Shown here: one piece after another, positions 1 through 7,020 of the stretch
Layout: each line of letters starts with the position of its first letter
How positions within the stretch are numbered: position 1 is the stretch's first letter
Assembly (NCBI GenBank): GCA_021779415.1
Contig: JAJYAS010000010.1
Span: forward strand, 1-16,495
From: Bacillota bacterium
GTDB lineage: Bacteria > Bacillota_B > Desulfitobacteriia > Desulfitobacteriales > Desulfitobacteriaceae
Length of the DNA: 16,495 bases
Direction: 5' to 3'
Made by a program: the position numbers and the translations under genes
Notes under the pieces: model-generated
Database searches by the model: none
What the model saw: the letters and a program-made list of their open reading frames with translations, nothing else
What the model was told of the DNA's origin: nothing

Positions 1-1386
1 TTTAGATTTCTACATAGAATATCATGGGAATCTCCTAGAGTTATCGTTGGAACGATTTCGTTGATTATGGTCATTGGCAGTGCCACAGTCTACCTTAGTG
101 GTACAGCTTCGGCTGCGTATATTATGGTTAATGGTCAAAAGACAGGAATCGTCGGGAGTGTCGCTATAGGCCAACATCTTGTCGATGAGATTTTGGCTAA
201 ACGCGGACAGGCCATTAATAAGGCTGCCAAAACGAATGACCATATTGAGTATAAACCAGTACGAGTCAAAAAGGCTGAACTCTTAGGGGAGATGTCCACT
301 AAGATTGAACTGGAGAAAATGCTTACTTCATATATTGATGGGTATGCTTTAGATATCGCGGGGACTCAGTTAGCTATATTGCCTAATCAAGAGGATGTTC
401 AAAAAGTCCTAAAAACATTTCAAGATTTCTATACGAAGCCAAGTGACAATAACAAATTATCCTCAGCAGAATTTAGCGAAGCTATTTCTACAAAAGCTGT
501 TGAAGCGCAACCAGATCAGGTAAAACTACCTGATCAAGTTTTGGAAGAACTAAAAGCTGGAAAGATAACCACTGCAGAATACACGGTACAAGCGAATGAT
601 TCTTGGTGGCTGATTGCTCGCAAAAACGACATGAAAACAAAAGAAGTTTTAGCCAGTAACCCGGGAATGACGGAAGATAGTAAACTTCAGGCAGGGCAGA
701 AAATCAAACTGGTGTCGGTTGCTCCGTATTTGACCGTCATGAGTAAGGGGATCTTGACCAGTACTGAAATTATCGCATTTGATGTTGTTACAAACACCGA
801 TACAAAACTTGCCAGAGGAGAATCAGTTGTTAAGGAACAAGGTAGTGATGGGGAAAAGCTGGTGACTTACTCCTATCTTCAAAAGAATGGAAAAGAAATA
901 GCCAAGCAAGTCATTAGCGTGAAAGTGATCAAATCTCCCGTTTCCCAAGTGGTTGCCAAGGGACCAAGCAGCACGCGAGTTTCCGTGGCTTATTCCTTAT
1001 CCAGAGGGTCTGGGAACACTTCGGGGATTGCCTGGCCTTTGAGAGGTTCTATCAATTCTTATTACGGAGCTCGCCATGGCAGCTTTCACACAGGAATTGA
1101 CATTGGTGGGGATGTTGGAGAACCTTACACTGCTGTAGCCTCGGGAACGATCGTAGCAGCTGGATGGGGTGGAGGATATGGTAACATGATTCTCATTGAC
1201 CATGGAAACGGTGTGATGACACGTTATGCACATTCATCACGACTACTCATTTCTGTTGGACAAAGCGTAAGTCGAGGGCAGACCATTGGCTTGGTTGGCA
1301 CAACCGGAAACTCGACAGGCCCTCATTTGCATTTTGAAGTTATTCTCAATGGGGATACCGTTAATCCGTTAAGCTATTTGCATTAA
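1..1386 (+). CDS. LysM-G5-M23 cell-wall endopeptidase (5' end outside window)
   Basis: Exported murein hydrolase of the M23 (lysostaphin/DD-endopeptidase) family, expected to cut peptidoglycan cross-bridges outside the membrane. The frame is open from base 1, so the true start lies upstream; an internal TTG at 61 sits inside the hydrophobic export segment and is not a good start. Counting residues from base 1: basic residues then a membrane or signal segment about 15-38, a poorly conserved region to about 190, a LysM peptidoglycan-binding domain about 193-238, a G5 domain about 241-312, and the M23 catalytic domain about 343-461. The metal site is visible as HTGID (His363, Asp367) and HLHFE (His442, His444), with a further conserved His411 in RYAH. 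All catalytic residues are present, so the enzyme should be active. LysM plus G5 plus M23 is a common clostridial architecture. A terminator follows directly. Role in growth versus sporulation is not decidable here. Confidence 0.93.
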   Translation, partial: FRFLHRISWESPRVIVGTISLIMVIGSATVYLSGTASAAYIMVNGQKTGIVGSVAIGQHLVDEILAKRGQAINKAAKTNDHIEYKPVRVKKAELLGEMSTKIELEKMLTSYIDGYALDIAGTQLAILPNQEDVQKVLKTFQDFYTKPSDNNKLSSAEFSEAISTKAVEAQPDQVKLPDQVLEELKAGKITTAEYTVQANDSWWLIARKNDMKTKEVLASNPGMTEDSKLQAGQKIKLVSVAPYLTVMSKGILTSTEIIAFDVVTNTDTKLARGESVVKEQGSDGEKLVTYSYLQKNGKEIAKQVISVKVIKSPVSQVVAKGPSSTRVSVAYSLSRGSGNTSGIAWPLRGSINSYYGARHGSFHTGIDIGGDVGEPYTAVASGTIVAAGWGGGYGNMILIDHGNGVMTRYAHSSRLLISVGQSVSRGQTIGLVGTTGNSTGPHLHFEVILNGDTVNPLSYLH

Positions 1387-1410
1387 GATAAAAATACATT
1401 AAGATAAAAA
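1381..1410 (+). repeat. Short tandem duplication across the M23 stop codon
   Basis: The 14-mer cattaagataaaaa occurs at 1381-1394 and again, exact, at 1397-1410 (16-bp period). The first copy contains the last codon CAT and the stop TAA of the M23 peptidase gene, so the second copy lies just downstream of the stop. It looks like a local slippage or duplication event; no function is evident. Confidence 0.75.
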
Positions 1411-1422
1411 CGACCATTCGCT

Positions 1423-1455
1423 GAGATGCTTATTAAAGTAATAAACATCTCTTTT
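1423..1455 (+). terminator. Intrinsic terminator after the M23 peptidase gene
   Basis: An inverted repeat pairs 1423-1435 (gagatgcttatta) with 1439-1451 (taataaacatctc). It gives 13 positions with one mismatch and a 3-nt loop, followed by TTTTA. It separates the peptidase gene from the thioesterase gene. Confidence 0.8.
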
Positions 1456-1507
1456 ATTTGGAAATTTAGAATCAACGTGGGTATGCCAAGGTTAAGGAGG
1501 ACAGTTA

Positions 1508-1933
1508 ATGGGATTATCTTCAAAAACCAGTTTGCGTGTTCGATATGCTGAAACAGATCAGATGGGTATTGTTTATCACTCCAATTATTTGATCTGGTTT
1601 GAAGTTGGAAGATCAGAACTTCTCAGGGAACTCAGCCTTCCCTATACGTTATTTGAGGAACAAGGGTTAGGCTTAGCTGTCGTAGAAGCTAATTGCCGTT
1701 ACCGAAAACCAACTCATTACGATGATGAGCTGGTTATTGTTACGGAGATGGAGAGTATTTCTAGGAAAACTGTTATCTTTTTGTATCGCGTTTATCGCCA
1801 AGAAACTCTTTTGGCAGAAGGAAAAACGGTACATGTATTTATAAACAAAGAGGGTCGTTCAACCGACGTGCGTAAGTACGCCATCTGGCCACGTTTGCAA
1901 TCCGTTCTTGAGAATCAAAATCTTCCTTTCTGA
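1508..1933 (+). CDS. YbgC-type acyl-CoA thioesterase (hotdog fold)
   Basis: A 141-residue protein of the 4-hydroxybenzoyl-CoA thioesterase/YbgC family, the usual length for a single hotdog domain. It is expected to hydrolyse an acyl-CoA thioester in the cytoplasm; the natural substrate is unknown. The family signature is at the N-terminus: RYAETDQMGIVYHSNY, with the catalytic Asp17 and conserved His24 and Tyr27, followed by the long central helix (WFEVGRSELLREL). The middle contains the typical YRKPTHYDDEL strand. The ATG start is supported by AAGGAGGA at 1494-1501, six bases upstream. The gene stands alone: a terminator precedes it and a promoter for the next small gene follows it. There is no Tol-Pal neighbourhood, unlike ybgC in proteobacteria, so a role in envelope assembly should not be assumed. 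Confidence 0.88.
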   Translation: MGLSSKTSLRVRYAETDQMGIVYHSNYLIWFEVGRSELLRELSLPYTLFEEQGLGLAVVEANCRYRKPTHYDDELVIVTEMESISRKTVIFLYRVYRQETLLAEGKTVHVFINKEGRSTDVRKYAIWPRLQSVLENQNLPF

Positions 1934-1960
1934 CAAACGTCCTTAAGAGGGACAAATCTA

Positions 1961-1989
1961 TTGTGTTTCTTCATGTATTATGGTATCAT
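1961..1989 (+). promoter_or_regulatory. SigA-type promoter with extended -10 for the 40-aa ORF
   Basis: A -35 element TTGTGT (1961-1966), a 17-bp spacer and a -10 element TATCAT (1984-1989) preceded by TG at 1981-1982, giving TGnTATCAT. The weak -35 is compensated by the extended -10. It lies about 30 bp upstream of the ATG at 2021 and overlaps a palindrome. Predicted by eye only. Confidence 0.5.
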
Positions 1990-2002
1990 GTATACATAAT
2001 AC
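1983..2002. promoter_or_regulatory. 20-bp palindrome over the -10 box, possible operator
   Basis: Half-sites GTATCATGTA (1983-1992) and TACATAATAC (1993-2002) form an inverted repeat that matches at 9 of 10 positions, with core TGTATACA. It covers the predicted -10 box and the expected transcription start, a position suited to repression. The octamer TCATGTAT occurs at 1986-1993 and also one and a half turns upstream at 1971-1978. The binding protein is unknown. Confidence 0.45.
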
Positions 2003-2020
2003 AAGGAGAGAAGGGATTCT

Positions 2021-2143
2021 ATGTTTCTTGTAACTTGGATCGAAGGCGAAGAAGTGAATTATCGACTCGTAAAGAAGCAAGAACTTCCAAAGCTGATAAC
2101 TACCCTAGGGCAACATGCGATCATTCAAAGATTAGCATCTTAG
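2021..2143 (+). CDS. Small hypothetical protein, 40 residues
   Basis: An ATG-started ORF encoding 40 residues (begins MFLVTWIEGEEVNYRLVKKQ, ends QRLAS). I do not recognise the family. It begins with a short hydrophobic stretch and an aromatic (FLVTWI), then a charged middle, with no membrane segment, Cys pairs or repeats; it reads like a small soluble single-domain protein. Gene-like signals are good: Shine-Dalgarno-like AAGGAGAG at 2003-2010 and a second purine run AAGGG at 2011-2015, an extended -10 promoter at 1981-1989, a palindrome over that promoter, and an intrinsic terminator at 2199-2225. Together these make a self-contained monocistronic unit. A longer overlapping frame (1963-2148) lacks a ribosome site and has an unlikely composition. 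Whether the peptide is made needs conservation data, which I do not have. Confidence 0.6.
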   Translation: MFLVTWIEGEEVNYRLVKKQELPKLITTLGQHAIIQRLAS

Positions 2144-2198
2144 TCTAAGGTCTGTTACATAAAAGTAGACATGTATAACTTACGAACAAATACTGATA

Positions 2199-2231
2199 AA
2201 ATGCCCATTCTAACGATGGGCATTTATTTTT
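2199..2231 (+). terminator. Intrinsic terminator after the 40-aa ORF
   Basis: The stem aaatgcccat (2199-2208) pairs perfectly with atgggcattt (2216-2225) over a 7-nt loop, followed by ATTTTTT. It ends the small transcription unit and isolates it from degV. In the rest of 2144-2306 I see only a weak inverted repeat (gttacat 2154-2160 with atgtataac 2171-2179) and the degV ribosome site. Confidence 0.85.
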
Positions 2232-2306
2232 TGAAGCATTTGGCAGGATAATCTTAGTTTTCCTCGAATAATACTAAGGTTGTATCGTCTTTGAGGAGGT
2301 TACACC

Positions 2307-3167
2307 ATGTCATATATTGTTCTTGTTGATAGCGCATCCGATATACCTTCTGACAGGGCTACTGCAGAAGGTATAGTAACTGTTCCTATGACTGTAACTA
2401 TTGATGGTAAGACCTTGTTTGAAGGCGTTGACTTAAATACTAATGATTTTTATGCACAATTTAATGATTTTATAGAAATGCCAAAAACATCCCAGCCCAA
2501 TCCTAGTGCACTTTTGGAACATTATGAAAGAATCTTGTCCGAGGGTCACGACGTAGTCGCAATTCATCTCTCTTCAGCTTTAAGTTCCACAGTGGCGACC
2601 GCTCAAATGTTACGTTCTATGACGTCAGCTCCGGAACGTGTGCATATAATAGATAGTTTGGGAGCTTCATTTGGGTATGGACTGCTTGCGCTTTTCGCTC
2701 AACAAATCCTGAGATCAGCAAGCTCTTGGGAGGAAGCCGAAGCTAAAATACTCTTAATTCGCAAGAGTATGCGTTATGTTTTTACGTTGGATACGCTTGA
2801 ATACCTCGTTAAAGGGGGAAGAGTGAGCAAAACGGCCGGGTTCATTGGTGGATTGTTGGATGTCAAGCCCATTTTACATATAACGCCGGATGGAAGAATA
2901 GAGCCTTTTACCAAAGTTCGCTCCCGACGCGCAGCTATTCGCAAATTAGTTGACACAATGGAACAAGATATTACTCATCCTGAGCAACAGGTTATAGGAA
3001 TCTCACATTCGGCTTGTTTAGACGATGCAAATAGTCTGGCCGATGAAATTCGTCAGCGATTGAGGGTAAAAGATATTTGGATCAGCGAAATCGGTTGCGT
3101 TGTAGGAAGCCACACAGGTCCAGGAACTGTTACACTTTTTTACCAAAGCGAATCTCTATTGAAATAG
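2307..3167 (+). CDS. DegV-family fatty-acid-binding protein
   Basis: A full-length 286-residue DegV-family protein (members are about 280-290 residues). Family members bind a long-chain fatty acid between two domains, and some act as FakB-type partners of the fatty acid kinase FakA, presenting exogenous fatty acid for phosphorylation. Seen here: the N-terminal strand and loop VDSASDIP (residues 7-14), the ligand-carboxylate region TSQPNPS (61-67), the small-residue loop SSALSST (89-95), and the hallmark segment LVKGGRVSKTAGF near residue 170 followed by LLDVKPIL. Start ATG has GAGGAGGT at 2293-2300. The stop codon TAG overlaps the Shine-Dalgarno site of the carboxypeptidase gene, so the two are very probably cotranscribed. 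No fakA-like gene is in the window, so the partner kinase, if any, is elsewhere. I found no convincing promoter just upstream. Confidence 0.92.
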   Translation: MSYIVLVDSASDIPSDRATAEGIVTVPMTVTIDGKTLFEGVDLNTNDFYAQFNDFIEMPKTSQPNPSALLEHYERILSEGHDVVAIHLSSALSSTVATAQMLRSMTSAPERVHIIDSLGASFGYGLLALFAQQILRSASSWEEAEAKILLIRKSMRYVFTLDTLEYLVKGGRVSKTAGFIGGLLDVKPILHITPDGRIEPFTKVRSRRAAIRKLVDTMEQDITHPEQQVIGISHSACLDDANSLADEIRQRLRVKDIWISEIGCVVGSHTGPGTVTLFYQSESLLK

Positions 3168-3172
3168 GAGGA
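3166..3172 (+). promoter_or_regulatory. Ribosome binding site that sets the TTG start of the carboxypeptidase
   Basis: AGGAGGA lies nine bases before TTG at 3182. The TTG opens directly into a signal peptide. The frame runs back without a stop to 3077, inside degV, but that extension would put 35 unrelated residues before the signal peptide. Confidence 0.85.
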
Positions 3173-3181
3173 TGCACTTCC

Positions 3182-4435
3182 TTGAAATTCATCACTGCAT
3201 TAATCATTGGCATTTTCTTATTTGGCAGTGTTACACCTTCAGCATTTGCTCAAGATGCTTCCTCTGCAAAAGTTCCGCAGGTACACGGAGAGGGGGCTTA
3301 CTTGATTGATGTACAGTCAGGGCAAACCCTTTTTATGAAAAATCCTGATGAGCCCTTGGCTCCAGCAAGCACAACTAAAATAATGACTGGACTATTAGCG
3401 ATCGAGCGTGGAAATTTAGATGACATTGTCACAGCGAGTTCTACTATGCTCAATAATAAGCTTGTCTATGGCACTCAAATTTACCTGGTGCCCGGTGAAA
3501 AAGTGTCCTTGAAAGATCTTTTATATGCTATGTTTTTGAATTCTGCAAATGATGCCGCTGTTGCAATAGCTGAACATATAGGAAACGACCTACCCAACTT
3601 TGTCAAAATGATGAATCAACGTGCTGCCGAAATTGGTGCCACACAGACCCACTTCCTTAACCCGAGCGGTCTAACGGAAACAGGACACGTCACAACCGCT
3701 CACGATCTCGCGCTTATTGCACGTGTCGCTTATCAAAATCCGTTATTCGCTCAATATGTCCGAACTAAGTCTCATACCATTTCAAGATCAAGCTCTGCTG
3801 TTCCAACGCAAATGGTGAATGAAAACAAGTTGCTTTGGAGAGATTCTGAGGTCGATGGCATTAAGACGGGCTATACGGCGGTAGCCCAGAATTGTCTTGT
3901 CGCTTCGGTGACAAGGGATGGACGTCAATTGATTGGAGTGATACTTAAGTCTCCTGGTCGTGAAATATACACTGATATGCAGGATATGTTTGACTATGGG
4001 TTCACTCAATTTAAAGATAGCGTCTATAAACCTTCTGGCTCGATTATATCAACGATAAAAGTCAATAATGAACCTGTGAATCTAATTCTGGATCGCCCTA
4101 TATATTATACACAAAAACTCAATGAACAAGCGCCTGTTTTAAATCTAAAAATAATTCCGAACTCTACTGCTGCTCTTGCTTCGGTAAAAGAGGGTCAAGT
4201 TGTTGCCAATGTTGAGATTTTGAACGGAGAAACACGTCTGGATAATATTCCTTTAAAAGCTTCGAGAACAGTTCTGCCACAAGCTCCAAATAAAATTGTG
4301 CGCTCAAATCCAATGCCTTGGATTTCTGGTGCAATAGGTATCGGATTCTTAATAACGCTCTTCAATAAAAAGAAATATGCCGCTCGCTATAGGCGCAGAG
4401 AAACAATACTGCAGAGTAGAAGGGAGTCTAATTAG
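3182..4435 (+). CDS. D-alanyl-D-alanine carboxypeptidase, S11 family (DacF/DacB-like)
   Basis: A low-molecular-weight penicillin-binding protein that removes the terminal D-Ala of peptidoglycan stem peptides. From the TTG start the protein has 417 residues: a signal peptide (1-23, cleavage expected after AFA), the transpeptidase-like S11 domain with Ser63-x-x-Lys66 (STTK), Ser121-Ala-Asn123 and Lys228-Thr-Gly230, a C-terminal PBP5-type beta domain about 285-365, and a C-terminal hydrophobic segment (380-394) followed by a very basic tail (KKKYAARYRRR). All three active-site motifs are intact. The C-terminal anchor is a clear membrane helix rather than the amphipathic helix of E. coli PBP5. 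It sits directly after degV and its stop overlaps the next gene by one base. DacF and DacB work in sporulation cortex or vegetative wall trimming in Bacillus; which role applies here is inference. Confidence 0.93.
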   Translation: MKFITALIIGIFLFGSVTPSAFAQDASSAKVPQVHGEGAYLIDVQSGQTLFMKNPDEPLAPASTTKIMTGLLAIERGNLDDIVTASSTMLNNKLVYGTQIYLVPGEKVSLKDLLYAMFLNSANDAAVAIAEHIGNDLPNFVKMMNQRAAEIGATQTHFLNPSGLTETGHVTTAHDLALIARVAYQNPLFAQYVRTKSHTISRSSSAVPTQMVNENKLLWRDSEVDGIKTGYTAVAQNCLVASVTRDGRQLIGVILKSPGREIYTDMQDMFDYGFTQFKDSVYKPSGSIISTIKVNNEPVNLILDRPIYYTQKLNEQAPVLNLKIIPNSTAALASVKEGQVVANVEILNGETRLDNIPLKASRTVLPQAPNKIVRSNPMPWISGAIGIGFLITLFNKKKYAARYRRRETILQSRRESN

Positions 4436-5484
4436 TGAATCAGGTTACCAGACAATTCTTTAATCACAGTTTGAAGTTCATTGCCTTCTGGGTTATTGTT
4501 GGCGGTTTCATCTTTCTTGTGGGGCACTATATCTATTTGTTCTTGCCTTTTATTCTTGCGTTCATTATGACGGCAACTATTAATCCTCTTAGAAATTTTT
4601 TAATACGTAAAGTCCGTATCCCTCAAGGGATTGCTGTCATAACGGCAATGGTCGTTGAAATTGGGGGATTAGGTGTGATTATTGCTCTCTTGGTTATTCG
4701 CCTAATTCGAGAAATCCAGGATATTTATATACATTGGCCTCATTACAATCAATTATTGCAACGTGTTTTTTCTCATTGGCTAACTAAAATAGAAGTTTAT
4801 TATTTGCAACTACCGGGCTCCAATAGTGAAACCATTAATAATACCGCCAATAAATTCATTAACTCCATTCCAGCAGTGCTCGCGAATATATTATCGTTTG
4901 CTGCTAAAATTCCTGAAATCATTATCGTGATCGTCATTGCTTTAGTTGCTACTTTTTTTATGTCCAACAGCTCCAAACGCTATCTCAGTGAAATTTTGCA
5001 TATCTTTCCCCTAGAATGGCGTGAGCATCTCAGTGAATTAGGACGGGATTTTTCACGTGCCTTTGCAGGTTTTGTGAAGGCGGAATTTATCGTCTTCCTG
5101 ATTACTCTGTTTCTTTCCATCGCGGGGTTATTGATGATCCACACCAAATATGCGATTATATTAGGAACAATAACAGGGATTTTTGGAATACTACCTGTTT
5201 TAGGTGTCGGCATTATCCTTATACCTTGGGCGATCATAGCCTTCATAAGTGGTCATAGCCTTTTGGGGATTGAACTTATACTTCTGACCACTCTAATTAC
5301 TATAGTGAGACATATAATTGAGCCTAAAATTCTGGGTGACAACGTAGGACTTGATCCACTCTTCGTTCTCATAAGTATGTATATTGGACTTGCTTCTACA
5401 GGGGTGATTGGATTAATCTTAGGGCCCTTTATTCTTATAGCTTATCAAGCTTTGCAGAAGGCTGGTGTCTTTCGCAATCTCTAA
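4435..5484 (+). CDS. AI-2E/YtvI-family polytopic membrane protein
   Basis: A 349-residue integral membrane protein of the AI-2E transporter (UPF0118) family, typical length. Hydrophobic helices occur at about 15-55 (two), 62-87, 155-175 and a dense cluster from 212 to the C-terminus, with a hydrophilic loop at about 90-150. The family signature near residues 287-330 is clear: RHIIEPKILGDNVGLDPL followed by a GLxxxGVIGLILGP-like helix pair. Closest named group by feel is the sporulation integral membrane protein YtvI, which would suit its position after a D,D-carboxypeptidase in a spore former, but generic AI-2E family transporters look similar. Transport of AI-2 itself should not be inferred. 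The GTG start overlaps the upstream TAG by one base (4435), with GAAGGGAG at 4419-4426, so translation is coupled to the carboxypeptidase. A terminator candidate follows. Confidence 0.85.
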   Translation: MNQVTRQFFNHSLKFIAFWVIVGGFIFLVGHYIYLFLPFILAFIMTATINPLRNFLIRKVRIPQGIAVITAMVVEIGGLGVIIALLVIRLIREIQDIYIHWPHYNQLLQRVFSHWLTKIEVYYLQLPGSNSETINNTANKFINSIPAVLANILSFAAKIPEIIIVIVIALVATFFMSNSSKRYLSEILHIFPLEWREHLSELGRDFSRAFAGFVKAEFIVFLITLFLSIAGLLMIHTKYAIILGTITGIFGILPVLGVGIILIPWAIIAFISGHSLLGIELILLTTLITIVRHIIEPKILGDNVGLDPLFVLISMYIGLASTGVIGLILGPFILIAYQALQKAGVFRNL

Positions 5485-5507
5485 TAGGGTAGAAGGTTTT
5501 TCTTAAC

Positions 5508-5543
5508 AAAGCTGTTCAGATCCAACTCTGCCGGCTTTTGTTT
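5508..5543 (+). terminator. Probable intrinsic terminator of the degV-carboxypeptidase-membrane protein unit
   Basis: The stem aaagctg (5508-5514) pairs with cggcttt (5532-5538), including one G-U pair. After a small internal loop, cag (5517-5519) pairs with ctg (5528-5530). The tail is TTGTTT. It is weaker than the other terminators here. Confidence 0.5.
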
Positions 5544-5570
5544 GGCTTTAAACGTTATTTATCTTATAAT
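5542..5570 (+). promoter_or_regulatory. SigA-type promoter for miaB
   Basis: A -35 element TTGGCT (5542-5547), a 17-bp spacer and a perfect -10 TATAAT (5565-5570), 41 bp before the miaB start. It is the best-matching promoter in the window and lies right after the preceding terminator. Confidence 0.75.
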
Positions 5571-5611
5571 AAGTCAGGAAGATATAAGGTGTATTTAGGA
5601 GTTGACTATTC

Positions 5612-6940
5612 TTGGGAAATGAGAAGAAGGTTGTTACGTTAACATATGGCTGTCAAATGTCTGAACGCGATGCCGAAACAATAACAGAGATCGCCAGTCA
5701 ATCCGGATATTCACGTTCAGAAGACCTTGCAACTGCCGACTTAGTGATTATTAATACCTGTTGTGTCAGAGAAAGTGCAGAAAATAGAATCCTAGGAAAG
5801 ATTGGGGAGCTAAAGAAACTCAAAGAGAAAAATCCAAACTTGAAAATTGCCATCAGTGGTTGCATGGTTCAACAACCGGGTGCTTTAGAACGGTTGCAGA
5901 AACGAGCATCTCACGTGGACATTTGGGCAGGAACTCATAATTTGCATGATTTTTCTGCCTTGTTATCTCGAGCAGAACAAGGGAAAAAAGTTGCCGAAGT
6001 ATGGCAAGAACCTAAACTTACTTTGGAATCGACACCACTCGCAGAGCAAGGTAAGTTGCATGCGAATGTCAATATCATGTATGGTTGCGATAATTTTTGC
6101 TCATATTGCATAGTTCCCCATGTGCGTGGTAGAGAAAGGAGTCGTAAACCCGAGGAAATTATTCAGGAAATTGAAAACCTTGTAGCCAGTGGTTGTCGCG
6201 AAGTAACATTATTAGGACAGAATGTGAATTCCTATGGTAAAGAATTTTCACCTGCCTACGACTTTGCCGACTTGCTTCGTGCAGTGGATAAGATTCCACT
6301 CCTCTTACGAATACGTTTTCTCACCTCTCACCCTAAAGATTTATCCGATAAGCTGATTGAAACGGTTGCTAGGGGTGAGAAACTATGTGAGCACTTCCAT
6401 CTTCCGATTCAATCAGGCAGTAATTCGATTTTGCAGCGCATGAATCGGAAATACACCCGGGAATACTATTTAAACCGAGTGCAGAAGATCCGAGGGCTAG
6501 TACCGAACGCTAGTTTGACGACAGATATTATTGTGGGTTTTCCTGGGGAATCGGAAGATGATTTTGAGCAAACCTTGGCAATAATGAAACTAATCCATTA
6601 TAGTCAAGCCTTCACCTTTATGTTTTCCAAACGTTCAGGTACTCTCGCCGCTACTATGGACGATCAAATTCCTTTAGATGTTAAAAAGCGACGTTTGCAA
6701 AGGTTGATGAGTGTCCAAAACCAAGAGAGCCTAGATTGGCGTCAAGGTATGGTTGGGGAAAAATATGAAGTTCTTGTCGAAGGTCCCAGTAAAACAAATC
6801 CGACACGTTTAACAGGACGAACACGCGGGAACGAACTCGTGGTTTTTAAGGGAAATTCTAAGAGCGTTGGGTCCTTAGTGGACGTAAGGATCCTTGAAGC
6901 AGGATCTTGGACTTTGGTTGGTGAAATAGAAGAATCTTAG
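5612..6940 (+). CDS. miaB: tRNA-2-methylthio-N6-dimethylallyladenosine synthase MiaB
   Basis: Radical-SAM methylthiotransferase that converts i6A37 to ms2i6A37 in tRNAs reading codons starting with U. Its 442 residues are the normal length. Domains in order: N-terminal UPF0004 domain with the three cysteines that ligate the auxiliary iron-sulfur cluster (Cys14 in YGCQMSERD, Cys50 in NTCCVRESAENR, Cys84 in SGCMVQQPG); radical SAM domain with Cys159-x3-Cys163-x2-Cys166 (YGCDNFCSYCIVPHVRGRE); C-terminal TRAM domain at about 376-438. All cluster ligands are present. The TTG start is preceded by TAGGAG at 5596-5601, ten bases upstream; no in-frame ATG gives a better start, and residue 7 onward (VVTLTYGCQM) matches the family N-terminus. 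It has its own strong promoter. The substrate-making enzyme, MiaA, is encoded at the far end of the window. Confidence 0.97.
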   Translation: MGNEKKVVTLTYGCQMSERDAETITEIASQSGYSRSEDLATADLVIINTCCVRESAENRILGKIGELKKLKEKNPNLKIAISGCMVQQPGALERLQKRASHVDIWAGTHNLHDFSALLSRAEQGKKVAEVWQEPKLTLESTPLAEQGKLHANVNIMYGCDNFCSYCIVPHVRGRERSRKPEEIIQEIENLVASGCREVTLLGQNVNSYGKEFSPAYDFADLLRAVDKIPLLLRIRFLTSHPKDLSDKLIETVARGEKLCEHFHLPIQSGSNSILQRMNRKYTREYYLNRVQKIRGLVPNASLTTDIIVGFPGESEDDFEQTLAIMKLIHYSQAFTFMFSKRSGTLAATMDDQIPLDVKKRRLQRLMSVQNQESLDWRQGMVGEKYEVLVEGPSKTNPTRLTGRTRGNELVVFKGNSKSVGSLVDVRILEAGSWTLVGEIEES

Positions 6941-6969
6941 AATATCTAAAAAACTATACCGAGAATAGG

Positions 6970-6998
6970 TTGCAGGAATTAGGTGTTCCATGTAGAAT
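6970..6998 (+). promoter_or_regulatory. Possible internal promoter before the YlbF/YmcA-family gene
   Basis: TTGCAG (6970-6975), 17-bp spacer, TAGAAT (6993-6998). The -10 matches five of six positions but the -35 only three. It would allow transcription independent of miaB. No terminator is visible between miaB and this gene, so read-through is also expected. Confidence 0.35.
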
Positions 6999-7007
6999 GT
7001 AATATGT

Positions 7008-7014
7008 GGAGGTG
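7008..7014 (+). promoter_or_regulatory. Ribosome binding site that sets the TTG start of the YlbF/YmcA-family gene
   Basis: GGAGGTG lies six bases before TTG at 7021. An upstream in-frame GTG at 7006 overlaps this site and has no Shine-Dalgarno sequence of its own, so the TTG is preferred. Confidence 0.8.
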
Positions 7015-7020
7015 TTAATT

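Noticed and set aside
1963..2148. 61-residue + strand ORF overlapping the small gene
   Set aside because: It starts inside the promoter region with no ribosome site, is Arg/Ser-rich like an out-of-frame reading, and overlaps the better-supported 40-residue frame at 2021-2143.
2154..2179. Inverted repeat gttacat/atgtataac as a riboswitch or attenuator
   Set aside because: Short, A/T-rich and interrupted by a bulge, with no recognisable aptamer; kept only as part of the operator discussion.
2240..2272. Candidate promoter TTGGCA ... AATAAT before degV
   Set aside because: The spacer is 21 bp, too long for a SigA promoter, and no better -35/-10 pair is present nearby.
3077..3181. 35-codon N-terminal extension of the carboxypeptidase
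   Set aside because: It lies within degV in another frame, and the signal peptide and Shine-Dalgarno site both point to TTG at 3182.
6937..6949. Small inverted repeat TTAGA/TCTAA at the miaB stop as a terminator
   Set aside because: Only five A/T-rich pairs and the following run is A, not T, on the coding strand; it would not terminate transcription of miaB.
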